Shown: piece after piece, positions 32,491 through 44,017 of the stretch
How the letters are laid out: each line of letters opens with the position of its first letter
How positions within the stretch are numbered: position 1 is the stretch's first letter
Assembly: GCA_028583415.1 (NCBI GenBank)
Contig: CM053269.1
Span: forward strand, 33,050,254 to 33,114,253
Length of the DNA stretch: 64,000 nucleotides
Direction: 5' to 3'
From: Protea cynaroides
Lineage: Eukaryota > Streptophyta > Magnoliopsida > Proteales > Proteaceae
Program-made: the position numbers and the translations under genes
Notes under the pieces: generated by a model
Seen by the model: the letters and a program-made list of their open reading frames with translations, nothing else
Databases searched by the model: none
What the model was told of the DNA's origin: nothing

Positions 32491-34770
32491 TGTAAGACCC
32501 GTATCAAACTAACCCGGTCTTACCACTTTGAACCAGGTCTACCCATCATGGATGAGCTAAATGGACCAAGTGCGTGAAGGAGATCACGATCCCAGGTATT
32601 AAATTGACCCAAAAACACTTAAATTAAGGGGAGGGTCGCATACCCAGCAAGGGAGGGTCAGACCCCCCCAAGACAGAAGTCAGACCCCCAGTTTTACATG
32701 GGGGGTCGGACACTTTAGGAACCAGGGGTCGACGGGATCTCCGACCCCCCTATCGACCCCCGGTACTCGATAAATCTGAAAATTAGGAAAGTTTCCTAAT
32801 TTCGATGGGATTCCTTCCAAATATCAATGGGACTTATTTTAGGAGTTTCTACTCTATAAATAGGACGTCCCTAAGCTTCTTTTACTCCTTTTACAACCCT
32901 AATTGAATTGAGAGAAAGAGAAGAGAAGGAAAAGAGAAGGAAAGAAGAGAAGAAGGCCAAGGGAGAAGAGTTGCAGAGAAGGAGTATTCTTCTCAGGTAT
33001 GGATACTAATTCCATGAATTGCTAAAGACCTTAGGATAGATAATGCAGAGAGTATGATCTCGGAGAAACCCAAACCATCAACCCATGGTTAGGTTTTCAT
33101 GGAAAACCATGGGGGAAAATCATGAAAGCCATATAGGTGGTAGAATCATGGTTTTAGACCATAGAACATGTGTAGAATGGATTATAGGAGCAAGCAATAG
33201 GACCCCAAACATGAAGAATGGATTTAAGGAAGAAAATCAACCAAAATCCACAGGGGGTCGCTTGGGGGGTCGATGGCCAATCAACCCTACCAGACCCTGA
33301 GCATCGACCCCCAGTGTTCGGGAAGTCCAGAATAGGGGTGGTCGCACCCAGGGTCGATCTTTACTCCGACCCTACCTCCGACCCCTAGTTAAAAACATGG
33401 TTTTAAAAATAAGAATTAATTCTAATTAAATTCTATCGACTTTGTTAGGTCTTCTAGCAATATAATAACAGTATAAAGGTGATTTTAAAGCTTGAAAGAG
33501 GATTATTAGCAAGCTAAGGTGAGGAAACAGAACTCTAAACTAATTGGTTAATAACAAATTATTTTCTCTTTTCTTGAGTCCAATGTCATGCTTGATCCTA
33601 TGCAAATATGTTTGTAATGTGCATACAACATGTCATCTAATATTTCTATTATTTGTTCATGCATATTTACCTTATTGTTTATAACATGATGATGATGATG
33701 ATGATGATGATGATAAGAATAGGCATGTGAATGTATGTGTGTGGTTGGTGTACTTGACGCGAGCGAGTATCAGGGGAGGTGTGATGGGAACGTCAATAAA
33801 CGTTAATCTTTGGCGGGTCTCAGCACTTTACCTCTATCTCTAACTCAAGTCTTGTGCATTAGCATCGTTGTATCGTCATTACATCGTAGAGTATCAGGGG
33901 AGGTGGTCTCGGTCCTTGTAGTCTCTGACTCTACGGGGGCCTTAGCTCTATCTCTATGGACGTTCTGAGGGATACTGAGGTGAGGCCTTGGATATACTAT
34001 TTGGCATTAGGATTGGTTAGTTGCGAGCCCAGTTTGCAAGCCCTCGCCAGTAGGGGCTTACGTGTTGGTATGGTACTGTACAACAATAAACGTTAACCTT
34101 TGTTGTACAATGTTATGGTAGGGTGGATGGGGACGACAATAAACGTTAACCTTTGGGCGGACTTCCACACCCTGTGTATAGAGGCGGGGTCAATAAACGT
34201 TAACCTTTGACCACCTAACCTTTCTATTGCGCATTGCAAACTTTAAACCAGACCAAAGATATGAATTGACTGCATGTATATGTATTGTTGCATTGTTTTG
34301 TTTGCTCACTGAGCCATGATGTGTGCTCACCCCCTCAACGTCGAATATTTTTAGTTGATAATGCAGGTACTACAGTTGAAGATTATGTCAATGCTCCAGT
34401 GTATGGGTACGTAGCGACGATGGAAGTTGAAGATGAAGTGGATACACATGAGCCCTCTTGCGAGTGCAACTCATGTGTATTCGATTAGATTTTTACTTTT
34501 CTTTATTTGGATTTAGTAAAGACATGTATTTGATATTTATTTATGTCTTAGTTGATACAGAATAATTTGCTATTTAAATATTAATATCATAGTAGATTCT
34601 CAGTTCATTTTACTATAAGACTTCCGCTAATGTGTATTTACTCTGATTATGAATATGAATGTATGGGGTTTAGATAAAACGGATATCGTCTGTATGAGAT
34701 CCTGATTGAACCGTTGGTTTGCTAGCGGTTTATCACACCATTCTGAAGTGTGCGGAATTGGGGTGTGACA
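32491..34770 (+). mobile_element. Solo LTR B1 (family B), TSD TTTGA
   Basis: The solo LTR begins TGTAAGACCCG and ends GGGGTGTGACA. TTTGA flanks it at 32486-32490 and 34771-34775, splitting the A0 LTR at GTGTTTGATCCG. TATA-like TCTATAAATAGG lies near 32852. It has GGGTCG/CGACCC clusters upstream of TATA (about 32630-32765) and downstream (about 33250-33390), a (GAT)n run at 33686-33714, and four copies of CAATAAACGTTAAYCTTTG between 33795 and 34210. It formed by LTR-LTR recombination after insertion. Confidence 0.92.
34357..34488 (+). CDS. LTR micro-ORF, family B copy
   Basis: The frame after the acceptor-like TTTTTAGTTGATAATGCAG contains TTVEDYVNAPVYG, ends HEPSCECNSCVFD and stops at 34488. 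It is open upstream to 34285. Compared with family A, EDY, AP.YG, EV and SCECxxCV are shared and silent differences are frequent. See the family A entry for the other copies. Confidence 0.45.
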   Translation, partial: DNAGTTVEDYVNAPVYGYVATMEVEDEVDTHEPSCECNSCVFD

Positions 34771-35426
34771 TTTGATCCGAACACTTTAGCTCTATCTCTA
34801 TTCCATGGTGGGTGCATGTGGGACGACAGTGGTGTTTGATCCATTGGCAGATTCACACACTTGTGTATAGAGGTGCGGTGGCCGCCAATCCTTTCTATAG
34901 CACATTGTAAACTTAAAACCAGATCATAATGTGAATGTTACTCATGCATGATGTGTGTTACATTGTTTGATTATCTTACTGAGCTAAGTTGTGAGCTTAC
35001 TCTTGTATATATACATGTTTTTAAATGTTGATGCAGATTATACTGTGGAGGACTACGTGGATGCTTTAGTGTATGGAGGTGCTGCTGCCTTGGAAGTGCA
35101 AGCAGGGGAGGACGAGCATGACGCTTCATGCGAGTGCCCTTTCTGCGTGTACCTCTAGGATATTTAATTTGTTTATTCTATTTAATTTCAGTTGGATTTA
35201 TAAATGATGTAAGGATAATTATTTATGTTTTGGTGTTTTGAATAATTGGATAATTTATTTAAATTATCAATAGAGTACTCAGTTCATTTAATTTAAGACT
35301 TTCGCTGTATTTAATTATATTCTGATTATGGTTATGTGCAATAGTTTGTATGAGTGGACACGGTCTTATTGAAACCTTGGTGTGAACCATTGGTTCAGTG
35401 ACGGTTCACTCACACTTCTGGTTCAG

Positions 35427-35908
35427 CTCTGAAATTTCCTGGCACAGATCATCAGTAAGGAAGCCCTTCATTTTGGGAGCATAGTAAACCAAATCACCAT
35501 CATTAGGAATCCCCAAAAGATCAGCGAGCTGGTGAGTGTCAAAGGATATGGGGACACCTTTGACAAAGCTGGTGAGGCAGAGGACCCTACCGTGGTTGAA
35601 ATATTTAACATCCCCCTCGACCTCCAGGTTAGCATAGAAGTGTTTGACCAGGTTGGGTCGGGTAGTCACTGTGTAGGTGATAACGGGTAACCACCCAAGT
35701 GTACCAAAGGCTGCTTCAACATCGAATTGTTGTAGCTGCTCCAGGTTTACGCAGCGTCCAGATTCTATGTTTCTCTCTTCGAACCATGGGAAACGGGCTT
35801 GCGCTTCCGTCGAACGAAACCACCACGCATCAAACTATGGAATGGCGGGTGTGGACTGTTCATGCCCGGAGCGTATGCGTGCTTACTAGTACCTTGATGC
35901 CGAGACAT
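35427..35908 (-). pseudogene. Antisense ORF of A0, N-terminal half
   Basis: The ATG is at 35908 on the complement (MSRQGTSKHAYAPGMNSPHP), followed by frame changes and then TRPNLVKHFYANLEVEGD, VKGVPISFDTHQLADLLGIPND and LVYYAP. It lies antisense to gag (which starts at 36897). The C-terminal half is lost at the 35426 junction with the LTR. The FYANL...VKGV.ISF....LADLLGIP pattern resembles the 'putative plant transposon protein' domain (Pfam Transposase_32 type) by memory; not searched. Confidence 0.6.
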
Positions 35909-36896
35909 TTTTTTAACTACAAAACAAAACAAAACAATGAGAATTAGTCAAAAAAAAATTCAAAATTTCAGCAGCATAACGATAGTATTTCAAGCAAAGG
36001 CCTCGAACTCACCCAAAATCTGGAAAGGAGGACTTACGTAACCATTTAGCAACATATAGAGACCAAGCATTCATCAAACAAGTAAGAAATTCAACAATTA
36101 CCAAAAAAAAATAAATCCAAAACCTAGGTCAAAAATATAAAATTTTGAATTTTGAGTAAACCATACGGTGGAACCTCAAATAAGTTGAGGGCTTTTGTTC
36201 ATAGAGGTCCCAAAACTATTTCTAAGCCGAAGGAAAAGAGTTCCTACGGCTAGAATCTTCTAAACCAAGAAAAATCTAGTATTTGGGCAAGAAACCATGA
36301 AGAAACGATGTAAAATGGAGAGAGGAAGGAAGAACTTTACTTGGAGATGATGTTCAAGGTCTTGATCGGAAGAGAATCACTCCTAAAATAACCGGTCGGA
36401 CTGTAGTAACTCACCAAGTCATAGAGGAATCGCCACCGGAGAGAATGGAAAGAAGAAAAGTGAGAAATGACTCAAAATCACGATTTTTAAAGCTTATTAG
36501 GGCATATCGGTCGACAGTTTTGCCCTATACCGGTCGACCGGTACCTCTCGATCAGGAGAAAATTCCTGACCGATCGACCATACCGGTCGCGCCATATCCT
36601 ATAGGGCTGCGACCAGTACATCGACCGGTACCTCTAGGGAAGTCCGAGAGGTTTGTCCGCCTGGACATACCAGTCGCACTACAATATACAGTGCCGCGAC
36701 CGGTATGTTGCAACCGGACAAGTATTCTAAGCCCAGAAAATTTGGAGAAAATTTTTAAAATTTGATTTAAAGTTTCCATGAAAATTTTCACCTCGCACTG
36801 TTAAAGACTAACACTTTCATGACAAATGTGACTATTCCAATATACCTTATGTGTTATGTCTTCTTCTCAGATCCAAACAGGAAAGAGTATTCTAAG
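35909..36896. promoter_or_regulatory. Divergent intergenic region between antisense ORF and gag (A0)
   Basis: About 990 bp separate the two divergent starts. At 36500-36720 TACCGGTCG, CCGGTAC and CGACCGG words occur repeatedly, the same family of words as in the A LTRs. Toward the antisense ORF, the conserved word TGAGTTGCTACAGTCCG (reverse complement near 36390-36410) precedes an apparent 5'UTR intron. Toward gag, TTCTTCTCAG just upstream of the start looks like a splice acceptor. A bidirectional promoter is inferred. Confidence 0.4.
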
Positions 36897-38233
36897 ATGG
36901 CAGGCGGAAATGGTCGCAGAGGTTCACGGAAATGTCACCACTCAAGGGTGCTTCAAGCCAAGGATAATGTGGAAGCAGGAAACGTTGGTGAGCAAAACCT
37001 GAACCCGGAAGATGGAACCCCAATGAGGGATGATGGGGACAGGACACCAATGAGAAATGGTGGAGAAGGGCAGAGTCACAGAGCACCAACAAATCTGCCA
37101 GGCCCTCCTTACACTAACTCTGAGACTATAGTGACGAATCTGATCTATCAGATGGAAGCTCAACAGAAGGTGTTCTTAAATGAGATGTTGAAGATGTTCA
37201 AGCCACCAGGATATATCCCTACAGAAGGTACGCCTGAGTCTGGGGGTAATAATACCACACTGCCAGTGGATGGTAGCACTGGGCCGATGGGCCAAGAACA
37301 GAACCCACAACTACCATACAATTTTCCAACGTCATCTGCCTATCAAGTGATCTATCCGTACCCACCACCATGGTATGGAACAAATGCATAGGGGCAGAAT
37401 GACCTAAGCCGAGTGGTGGATAGGTTTTTGAAATTGAAACCCCCTACCTTCACAGGGAAACCAGGAAAACCACTGTGGCCTGCACAGTAGGTTTCTAAGA
37501 TGGAGAAGAACTTCCGTCTGATGACTTGCACGGAGGATGAGAAGCTGCTATTTGCTATGCACATGCTCAAGGAAGATGCTAATGCCTAGTGGAATTCTAC
37601 CCGGACATACTTGGAGACGAAGCACACCCAGATCACCTAGGAAATATTTAAGGGAGCTTTCTTCAATAAGTACTTTCCTAAGAGCTTTCGTGATCAAATG
37701 GAGAAAGAATTCCTTAACCTGCAGCAATCCCAGTTGACTGTTGATGCGTACTAGCAGAGGTATGAAGAACTATTTTTCTTTGCTCCAGCAAGCATGCAAG
37801 AGGAGGAAACCTAAACCCATAGGTTCACTATGGGATTGCGAGGAAGTATCTGAGAGCACATCTTGGGTTTAGAGAAGAAGGTGTATAACGAGGTTATGCA
37901 GATTTCTAGGGTGATTGAAGCAAGCTAAAGAGACAACTTCTTTGCTCAAAACAGGGGACTGAAGAGGCCTGCTACTGAGACTTCGGGTGGAGGGAACACT
38001 AGACCATTCCGTCCCTACAAGACTCAATTTGCTGTGGTGCCAGCAAGGAATACTACTACACCACCACCATCACAGGTAGCTGGTCAAAACCCTAATGTCA
38101 AATGTTTCAACTGCCAGCAATTGGACCATTATGCAAAGACCTGTACTCTACCTAGAAAGCAACCGCTACAACAAGGGAAGGCATTTGCAGTCACCACTGA
38201 GGAGGCAGCCGCATCACCTGATGTGGTTACTGG
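36897..38233 (+). pseudogene. gag of A0
   Basis: The ATG at 36897 (MAGGNGRRGSRK) starts a frame open to 37391, including PTNLPGPPYTNSETIVTNLIYQ and the Pro/Tyr-rich YPYPPPWYGTNA. Beyond it the gag core continues through several TAG/TAA/TGA codons that replace Gln, Trp or Arg. The zinc knuckle reads CFNCQQLDHYAKTC, with Asp for Gly. This copy shows the N-terminus that A1 has lost. It is not functional. Confidence 0.8.
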
Positions 38234-38716
38234 TACGATTCTGTTTCTCACTATTTTGCTTATTGATTTGTTATGTATGAGCATGTAGAACTAAGGGATA
38301 ATTAAACTCCAAGAACGGTAGATATAACTGGTGTACCCGCCAGAGTACTCTTTGACTCTGGGGCTACACACTTCTTTGTTTTTATGTCTTTTGGGAAGCG
38401 ATTGGAGTTACCTGTCAAGTCCTTAACCCCAAGCTTGATAGTTCGCTCTCCGTTGAGAGTAGAAGTGGCGTTGAATGAATGTTATGGGCCGTGTTCAGTT
38501 AGTATTGAGGGGCAAAACCTAGAAGCAAATCTGGTTCAACTCGAGATGATAGACTTTGATGTCATCTTGGGAATGGATTGGCTAGGCCATCATTTAGCTA
38601 GCTTATTATGTGGAGAAATGAAATTTGTTTTTAAGGATGATAAGGGAAAGGAGTTTAGCTTCACTGGAATCAAATTACCTAGGAAGCAGAAGCTGATCCT
38701 CTCTGCCCTAAAAGCT
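38234..38716 (+). pseudogene. Protease region of A0 with an 80-bp extra segment
   Basis: Positions 38234-38313 are absent from A1; the segment begins just after GGTTACTGG (GTACGATTCTG) and contains a TGTAG, so it resembles a small intron or an insertion. Downstream the protease active site is intact (VLFDSGATH), and DFDVILGMDWLGHH and a conserved Lys-rich stretch follow. Homology to A1 stops at AAAAGCTA (38716). Confidence 0.7.
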
Positions 38717-40978
38717 AGGTACGGACTCGGGACGTTATGCCTCGAGTCCGTACCTACCATAAATGTTGAGCTTTGGAAAAAGGAAACCAAAGGGACGCGT
38801 GGTGCACTAAAGTTACGATGTTGTTAGAATTAGCCGTCAGAGCGATGCGTAGCGCACTGTCATGTATGGTCAATTCAAACTTCCTCTGGCGCTCATAATT
38901 TCTTGTGATCGTGCCAACGGAAAAGGTGGGATTGCAAAAAATATCCACTGAACTTCCGAGTTTAGGAGCCGTTACGCCTTTATGACGCATTAATCACCGC
39001 AAATCCCATAATGGGCTGCTCATTATGGCATTTAAAGTCGTCCTCATATGTCATGGTCTAACGGCTATCCGCATGTCACTAATTCGCGCTACGGGTTGTA
39101 AGATGGTACACGACTTTCCTAGTCTGAGTGGGTAGCGTGCGAGATCGACCGCAACCATGGAGGCATTTTATTGGTGACAAATTGGCTCTCTCTCACAATC
39201 GTAGTACTTCCGTGAGTTAGTTTGGCGATATGGGACGAAATATCTTTCTCATGAAGATTGTCCCATCACACTCGTTGAGTCCACTGGAACAAGGGGTAAC
39301 TATTGATACCGTATTTCATCCACCAATGGTTAGTCGACACGTGTCCCTAGGCATGACGGTGTGGGAGGGTGACAAGTGTCCGAACAGTCATAATCTCCAA
39401 CTCGCTACTCTTGCCGGGTTGAAGGTTGCCACATTATATGGGTTGGAATCCGTCATCCATCCGTGTAGTATGATAAGTCGCGTGAGTGGATTGCGACTTG
39501 GTAGTCATGCACTTCAACTCGCGCTTCGGGTCACATCTCGTCTAGTGCGCTCTTGGAAGAGTCTTAAACAGTCACGACAACAGAGGTGCCGTATGAGTAG
39601 GGAATTCTCTCACGGCGAACAAAGTGGACGACTTGATATGTCCTAGCCGTAGGACTATCATCCTACATTTGTATGAGATTATCGGGTACATTCATGGCGG
39701 TTAGGTGGTTACTCCTAGATCTTATCCTAAGATTATCCAAGATCCCCCAGCATTTATATAACCACTCGGTGGTCCCAAGTAATACATACACTCTGAGATA
39801 CTTGATCACGATATCATCTGAGCATTACTTTCATCCTATCTTGAATTCACCTTCTTGCCCCATGTCTGAGGAGTTTGTTTTCTTCTTGTCAAGCTCCATA
39901 CTGTTAACTCCCTTTATTGACTTGACCGGTGGAGTAGACGTCAAACCATCTCGGTCTGCCCTCCGATAATAGTTTGTTTTTCCCACCATGCAGGAGAACG
40001 AGGACCAATTGACCGTTGGTAATCTACAGCAATACGTGCATCTTTGCTTGGTGAGGTTTTAGCTTGCAAGTACGCATTATTAGTTCCTTTAGGTTATTCA
40101 CTATCCATATCCATATCTATCATCCATAACCATACCCATCATATCCATATCTATCCACAAAGCATCCTATTATAAACTACGTTGTACCTGATTTCTAAGA
40201 CCTCTGGAATACGTAAGCAACTTGGAGGACTTCTCTAAGTACAGTACCACATCTTAGTTTTCTTAGGTCATCCTTATCCACCATCTAAACCTATATCCCT
40301 ATCCATTGTCCATATCCACTTCAATCTACATAGGCTATCTAGATTCAATCTCAACCATCTATCAAGCATAAACTTCAACTTAAATATTGAATCTAATAAA
40401 GTTTAAGCATAAATCACATCCATAAACTTTGATCACAATCTGTTTGAACTATGTTATGGACTTGATTTTGAGGATGGAATACGTAGGTAGTTTGAGATGG
40501 ACGTCTTATATTCAGTCCATCACCGAACCATCTTTGGTTTGGTTCACTGTACATTACTTTATTTATTTCTTTTAGAGCATGCTTGGCTGGACCCTAAGTT
40601 AGAAGAACTTAGACACTTGGCATAGGATCCCCCATGAGCCCTAGTCATCTATTGACCATGAACAGTCAGAATTTAGAGTTTAAAGAAAGTAGAATCATAT
40701 AGGATGCCAATTTTTAGATCAGGCAGCTTTGGGTGCCTAACACCTTCCCAAACTGTACCTTGAATGGTTATCCATTCTCTGATAGACCAAAGTTGATATA
40801 TTGGGTCACGAGTTAATAGAAGTCTTACTCTATGACGAGACTATGGTCTTAGACCTAAATCTAGGTGGCGACTCCAAATCTTTACTGTCCATCAGCGTGG
40901 ATAGACAAGATCAAAGGCAAAAGTTGATGATCCATATTTTTCTTAGAAAAACTCGAGGACTTATTAATTCAAAATTTT
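38717..40978. mobile_element. Segment D: CpG-rich, probable LTR remnant of another gypsy element
   Basis: It starts with a hairpin: GGTACGGACTCG and CGAGTCCGTACC flank about 12 bases at 38717-38754. The next ~1.2 kb is unusually rich in CG dinucleotides, without convincing ORFs. A TATA-like TTTATATAACC at about 39754, followed by ACTCTGAGATACTTGATCACG and TTGACTTGACCGGTGGAG, resembles the R-U5 part of plant LTRs. From 40090 to 40330 ATCCATATCCAT words repeat. GGGTGCCTAACACCTTCCC (about 40732) and GGTGGCGACTCC (about 40865) are words I associate with other plant gypsy LTR/leader regions. No TSD was found. Confidence 0.4.
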
Positions 40979-43900
40979 CTTGTAATTATCCCCAATTCTG
41001 GTCGAACTAGAAGTGTGATTAAATCACTAATAAACCAACAACTCAAGCTAGGATCCCAAAGAACCATACCAACATTCAAACCATACATGTAACCAATAAT
41101 CAGATTATATCGATAATAGCGGAAGTCTTATTACATGAACTGAGAACTAATGTGATAAATAGTAAATAATCCAATTATCTCAATACCAAAACATAAATAA
41201 TAATATTTGATTACAAGCTTATTAAAACCAATACAAAAGTAAGTCTCCTAGAGATAGACACAGTAGTGGCACTCGTGTGACGAGTCATGCTCACTCTCCA
41301 CTGACTGCACATCAAGAGCTGCCATTCATCCATAAGTAGGCGCATTGATGTAATCTTCTACAGTAGTACCTGCATCATTGACTAAAAAGAAAATGACGTC
41401 ATGGGGTGAGCTCACAACTTAGCTCAGTGAGAAACAAAACAATACAACAAGCATGATGCATGAGATAACATTCAATCATTGGTCTGATAAAGTTTGCAAT
41501 GTGCTATGATAAGGATAGCTACAACTTCACCTCCATACACGAGAGTAAGAGCACACTCAATGGTCAGGCTCCAACCGTTGTCGCCTCACATCATTTACTA
41601 TGAGCGAGGGATAGAGCTAGAGGCTAATGGCAGGCTATAACCAAACTGGCAGCACCTCCCTGATACCTTGCTTCATACCAGTACATACACCCCTACTGGT
41701 GAGGGCTTACGAATTGGGGATCTACCACTAACCAATTTTACATGTCATCACAAGTGTATCCATGGCCCTACCCTAGTACTTTTCAGTACGAGATAGAGAT
41801 AGAACTAGAGCTTGATGGTAAGGCTATGGCCAATATTGCCAGCACTCCCCCTGATACCCCATCCTATACTAAGTTACGCTAAGGTAGACGGTGATACAAA
41901 GCAGTGTCAATGTGGTGAATGGTCCAAGGCTCTAACCTCTTTCCACCCAACACACCAACTAAACAAATACATGCCTATCCTTAATTTCATCATAATAGAA
42001 TAAATATGCATGAACAGTAAAATAATAGTTATTGGATGACATATTAAATGGACATTACACCAAACCACAACATGCAAGGTTCATTGATTATTAACTAGTT
42101 AGTTGGGGATTCTGCCCCTCACATTTTGAGTGATACTGCACACTTCTTGAGTTGCAGAGACTCGCTTTTCTTGCTTACAAGTCCTAAACAATTAACAGGA
42201 TTAAATTAGGTTACATTCTGAAAATTTTTCCTTCTTCGGATTCACTGCCCAGAATGGCATAAGTCCCATTCGATATTGATCGGTGGCACTGTTCGGTCTG
42301 ACAATTGCCATGTCGGTCATCCCACTGGTTAATTTTTTGGGACTTCCTAAATATGACCGGTGGCATTACCAGGGGCATTATATGTCCCACCGGTCAAGTC
42401 ACCAGTCTGACCATGAGTCCCATTGGAGAACACACTAGACATTGTCCAGGTTGGTTCTCCGTCTGTCCTTTTTTCAGAGTCGATCCCTCGACTAATTCTA
42501 GGGTTCATCCTTCATAGTACTAGGGTCGAATATACTTTAGGATTGGTTGTTTCCAACACGAAGTCCTCACAACCTGTCACACCCCAATTCCACACTATAC
42601 AGAATGGTGTGATGAACCGCTAGCAAACCAACGGTTCAACCAGAATCTCGAGTAGGCTATCCCCACGTTATCTAAACTCCCATACATCCATAATCATAAT
42701 CAGAGTAAATACACAATAGCGGAAGTCTTATAATAAAATGAACTAAGAATCTAATGTGATATAAATATTAAATAGTAAATTATTCTATATCAACTGAGAC
42801 ATAAATAATTATCAAATACATGTCTTTATTAAATTCAAATAAAGAAACCTAAGAAATATCTAATCGAATACACATGAGTTGCACTCGTAAGAGGAGTCAT
42901 GTGTATCCCTTTCAGTTTCAGCTTCCATCGCCGCCACGTTCCCATATGCTGGAGCATTCATATAATCTTCAACCGTATAACCTGCATCATCAACTAAAAA
43001 TATTCGACGTCGAGGGGTGAGCACACATCACGGCTCAGTGAGTAGACAAAACAATGCAACAATACATATGCATGTAATCAATTCATATCTTTGGTCTGGT
43101 TTATAGTTTGCAATGCGCAATAGAAAGGTTGGGTGGTCAAAGGTTAACGCTTATTGACCCCGCCTCTATACACAGGGTGTGGAAGTCCGCCCGAAGGTTA
43201 ACGTTTATCGTCGTCCCCATCCACCCTAACCATGACATTATACAACAAAGATTAACGTTTATTGCTATATAATACCATACTAACACGTAAACCCCTGTTA
43301 GCGAGGGCTTGCAAACTGGGCTCGCAACTAACCAATCCTAATGCCAAACAGTGTATCCAAGGCCTCACCCCAGCATCCCTCAAAATGTCCATAGAGATAG
43401 AGCTAAGGCCCCCCGATAGAGTCAGAGACTACAAGGACCGAGACCACCTCCCCTGATACTCTACGACATAATAGTTCTGCTAAAGTAATGGCGATACGAC
43501 GATGCTAATGCACAAGACTTGAGTTAGAGATAGAGCTAAAGTGCTGAGACCCGCCAAAGGTTAACATTTATTGACGTTCTCATCACACCTCCCCTGATAT
43601 CCGCTCGCATCAAGTACGCCAATTACACACATACAATCACATGCCTATTCCTATCATCATCATCATCATCATGTTATAAACAATAAAGTAAATATGCATG
43701 AACAAATAATAGAAATATTGGATGACATGTTGTATGCACATTACAAACATATTCGCATAGAATCAAGCATGGCATTGGACTCAAGAAAATGGAAAACAAT
43801 TTGTTATTAACCAATTAGTTTAGAGTTTCGTTTCCTCACCTTAGCTTGGTAACATATACTTTTCCAAGTTTTATAATCCCCTTTATATTGTTATTGTATT

Positions 43901-44017
43901 GCTAGAAGACCTAACAAGTCGATAAAATTTAATTAGAATTAATTCTGAATTTAAAAATTATTCTGTTAACTGAGGGACGGAGGTAGGGTCGGAGTCATGA
44001 TAGACCCTGGGTGCGAC

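Larger units (their letters stand above)
21660..38716 (+). mobile_element. Element A0: truncated Ty3/gypsy, interrupted by A1 and solo LTR B1
   Basis: The 5' LTR of A0 is in three pieces: 21660-22683, 32040-32490 and 34771-35426. Each break is explained by a later insertion with a 5-bp duplication. The LTR loses about its last 25 bp at 35426 and joins directly to the N-terminal part of the antisense ORF (35427-35908, complement), so the PBS and the ORF C-terminus are deleted. The intergenic region and gag-protease follow to 38716, where unrelated sequence begins. It is the oldest layer here, with many stops in gag. Confidence 0.8.

Noticed and set aside
33780..34215. Regularly repeated boxes resembling a CRISPR array
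   Set aside because: Spacing is irregular, spacers are LTR sequence shared between copies, and this is a plant nuclear locus.
39230..39646. 138-codon plus-strand ORF in segment D
   Set aside because: No family features; lies in the CpG-rich LTR-like block, where few stops are expected by composition.
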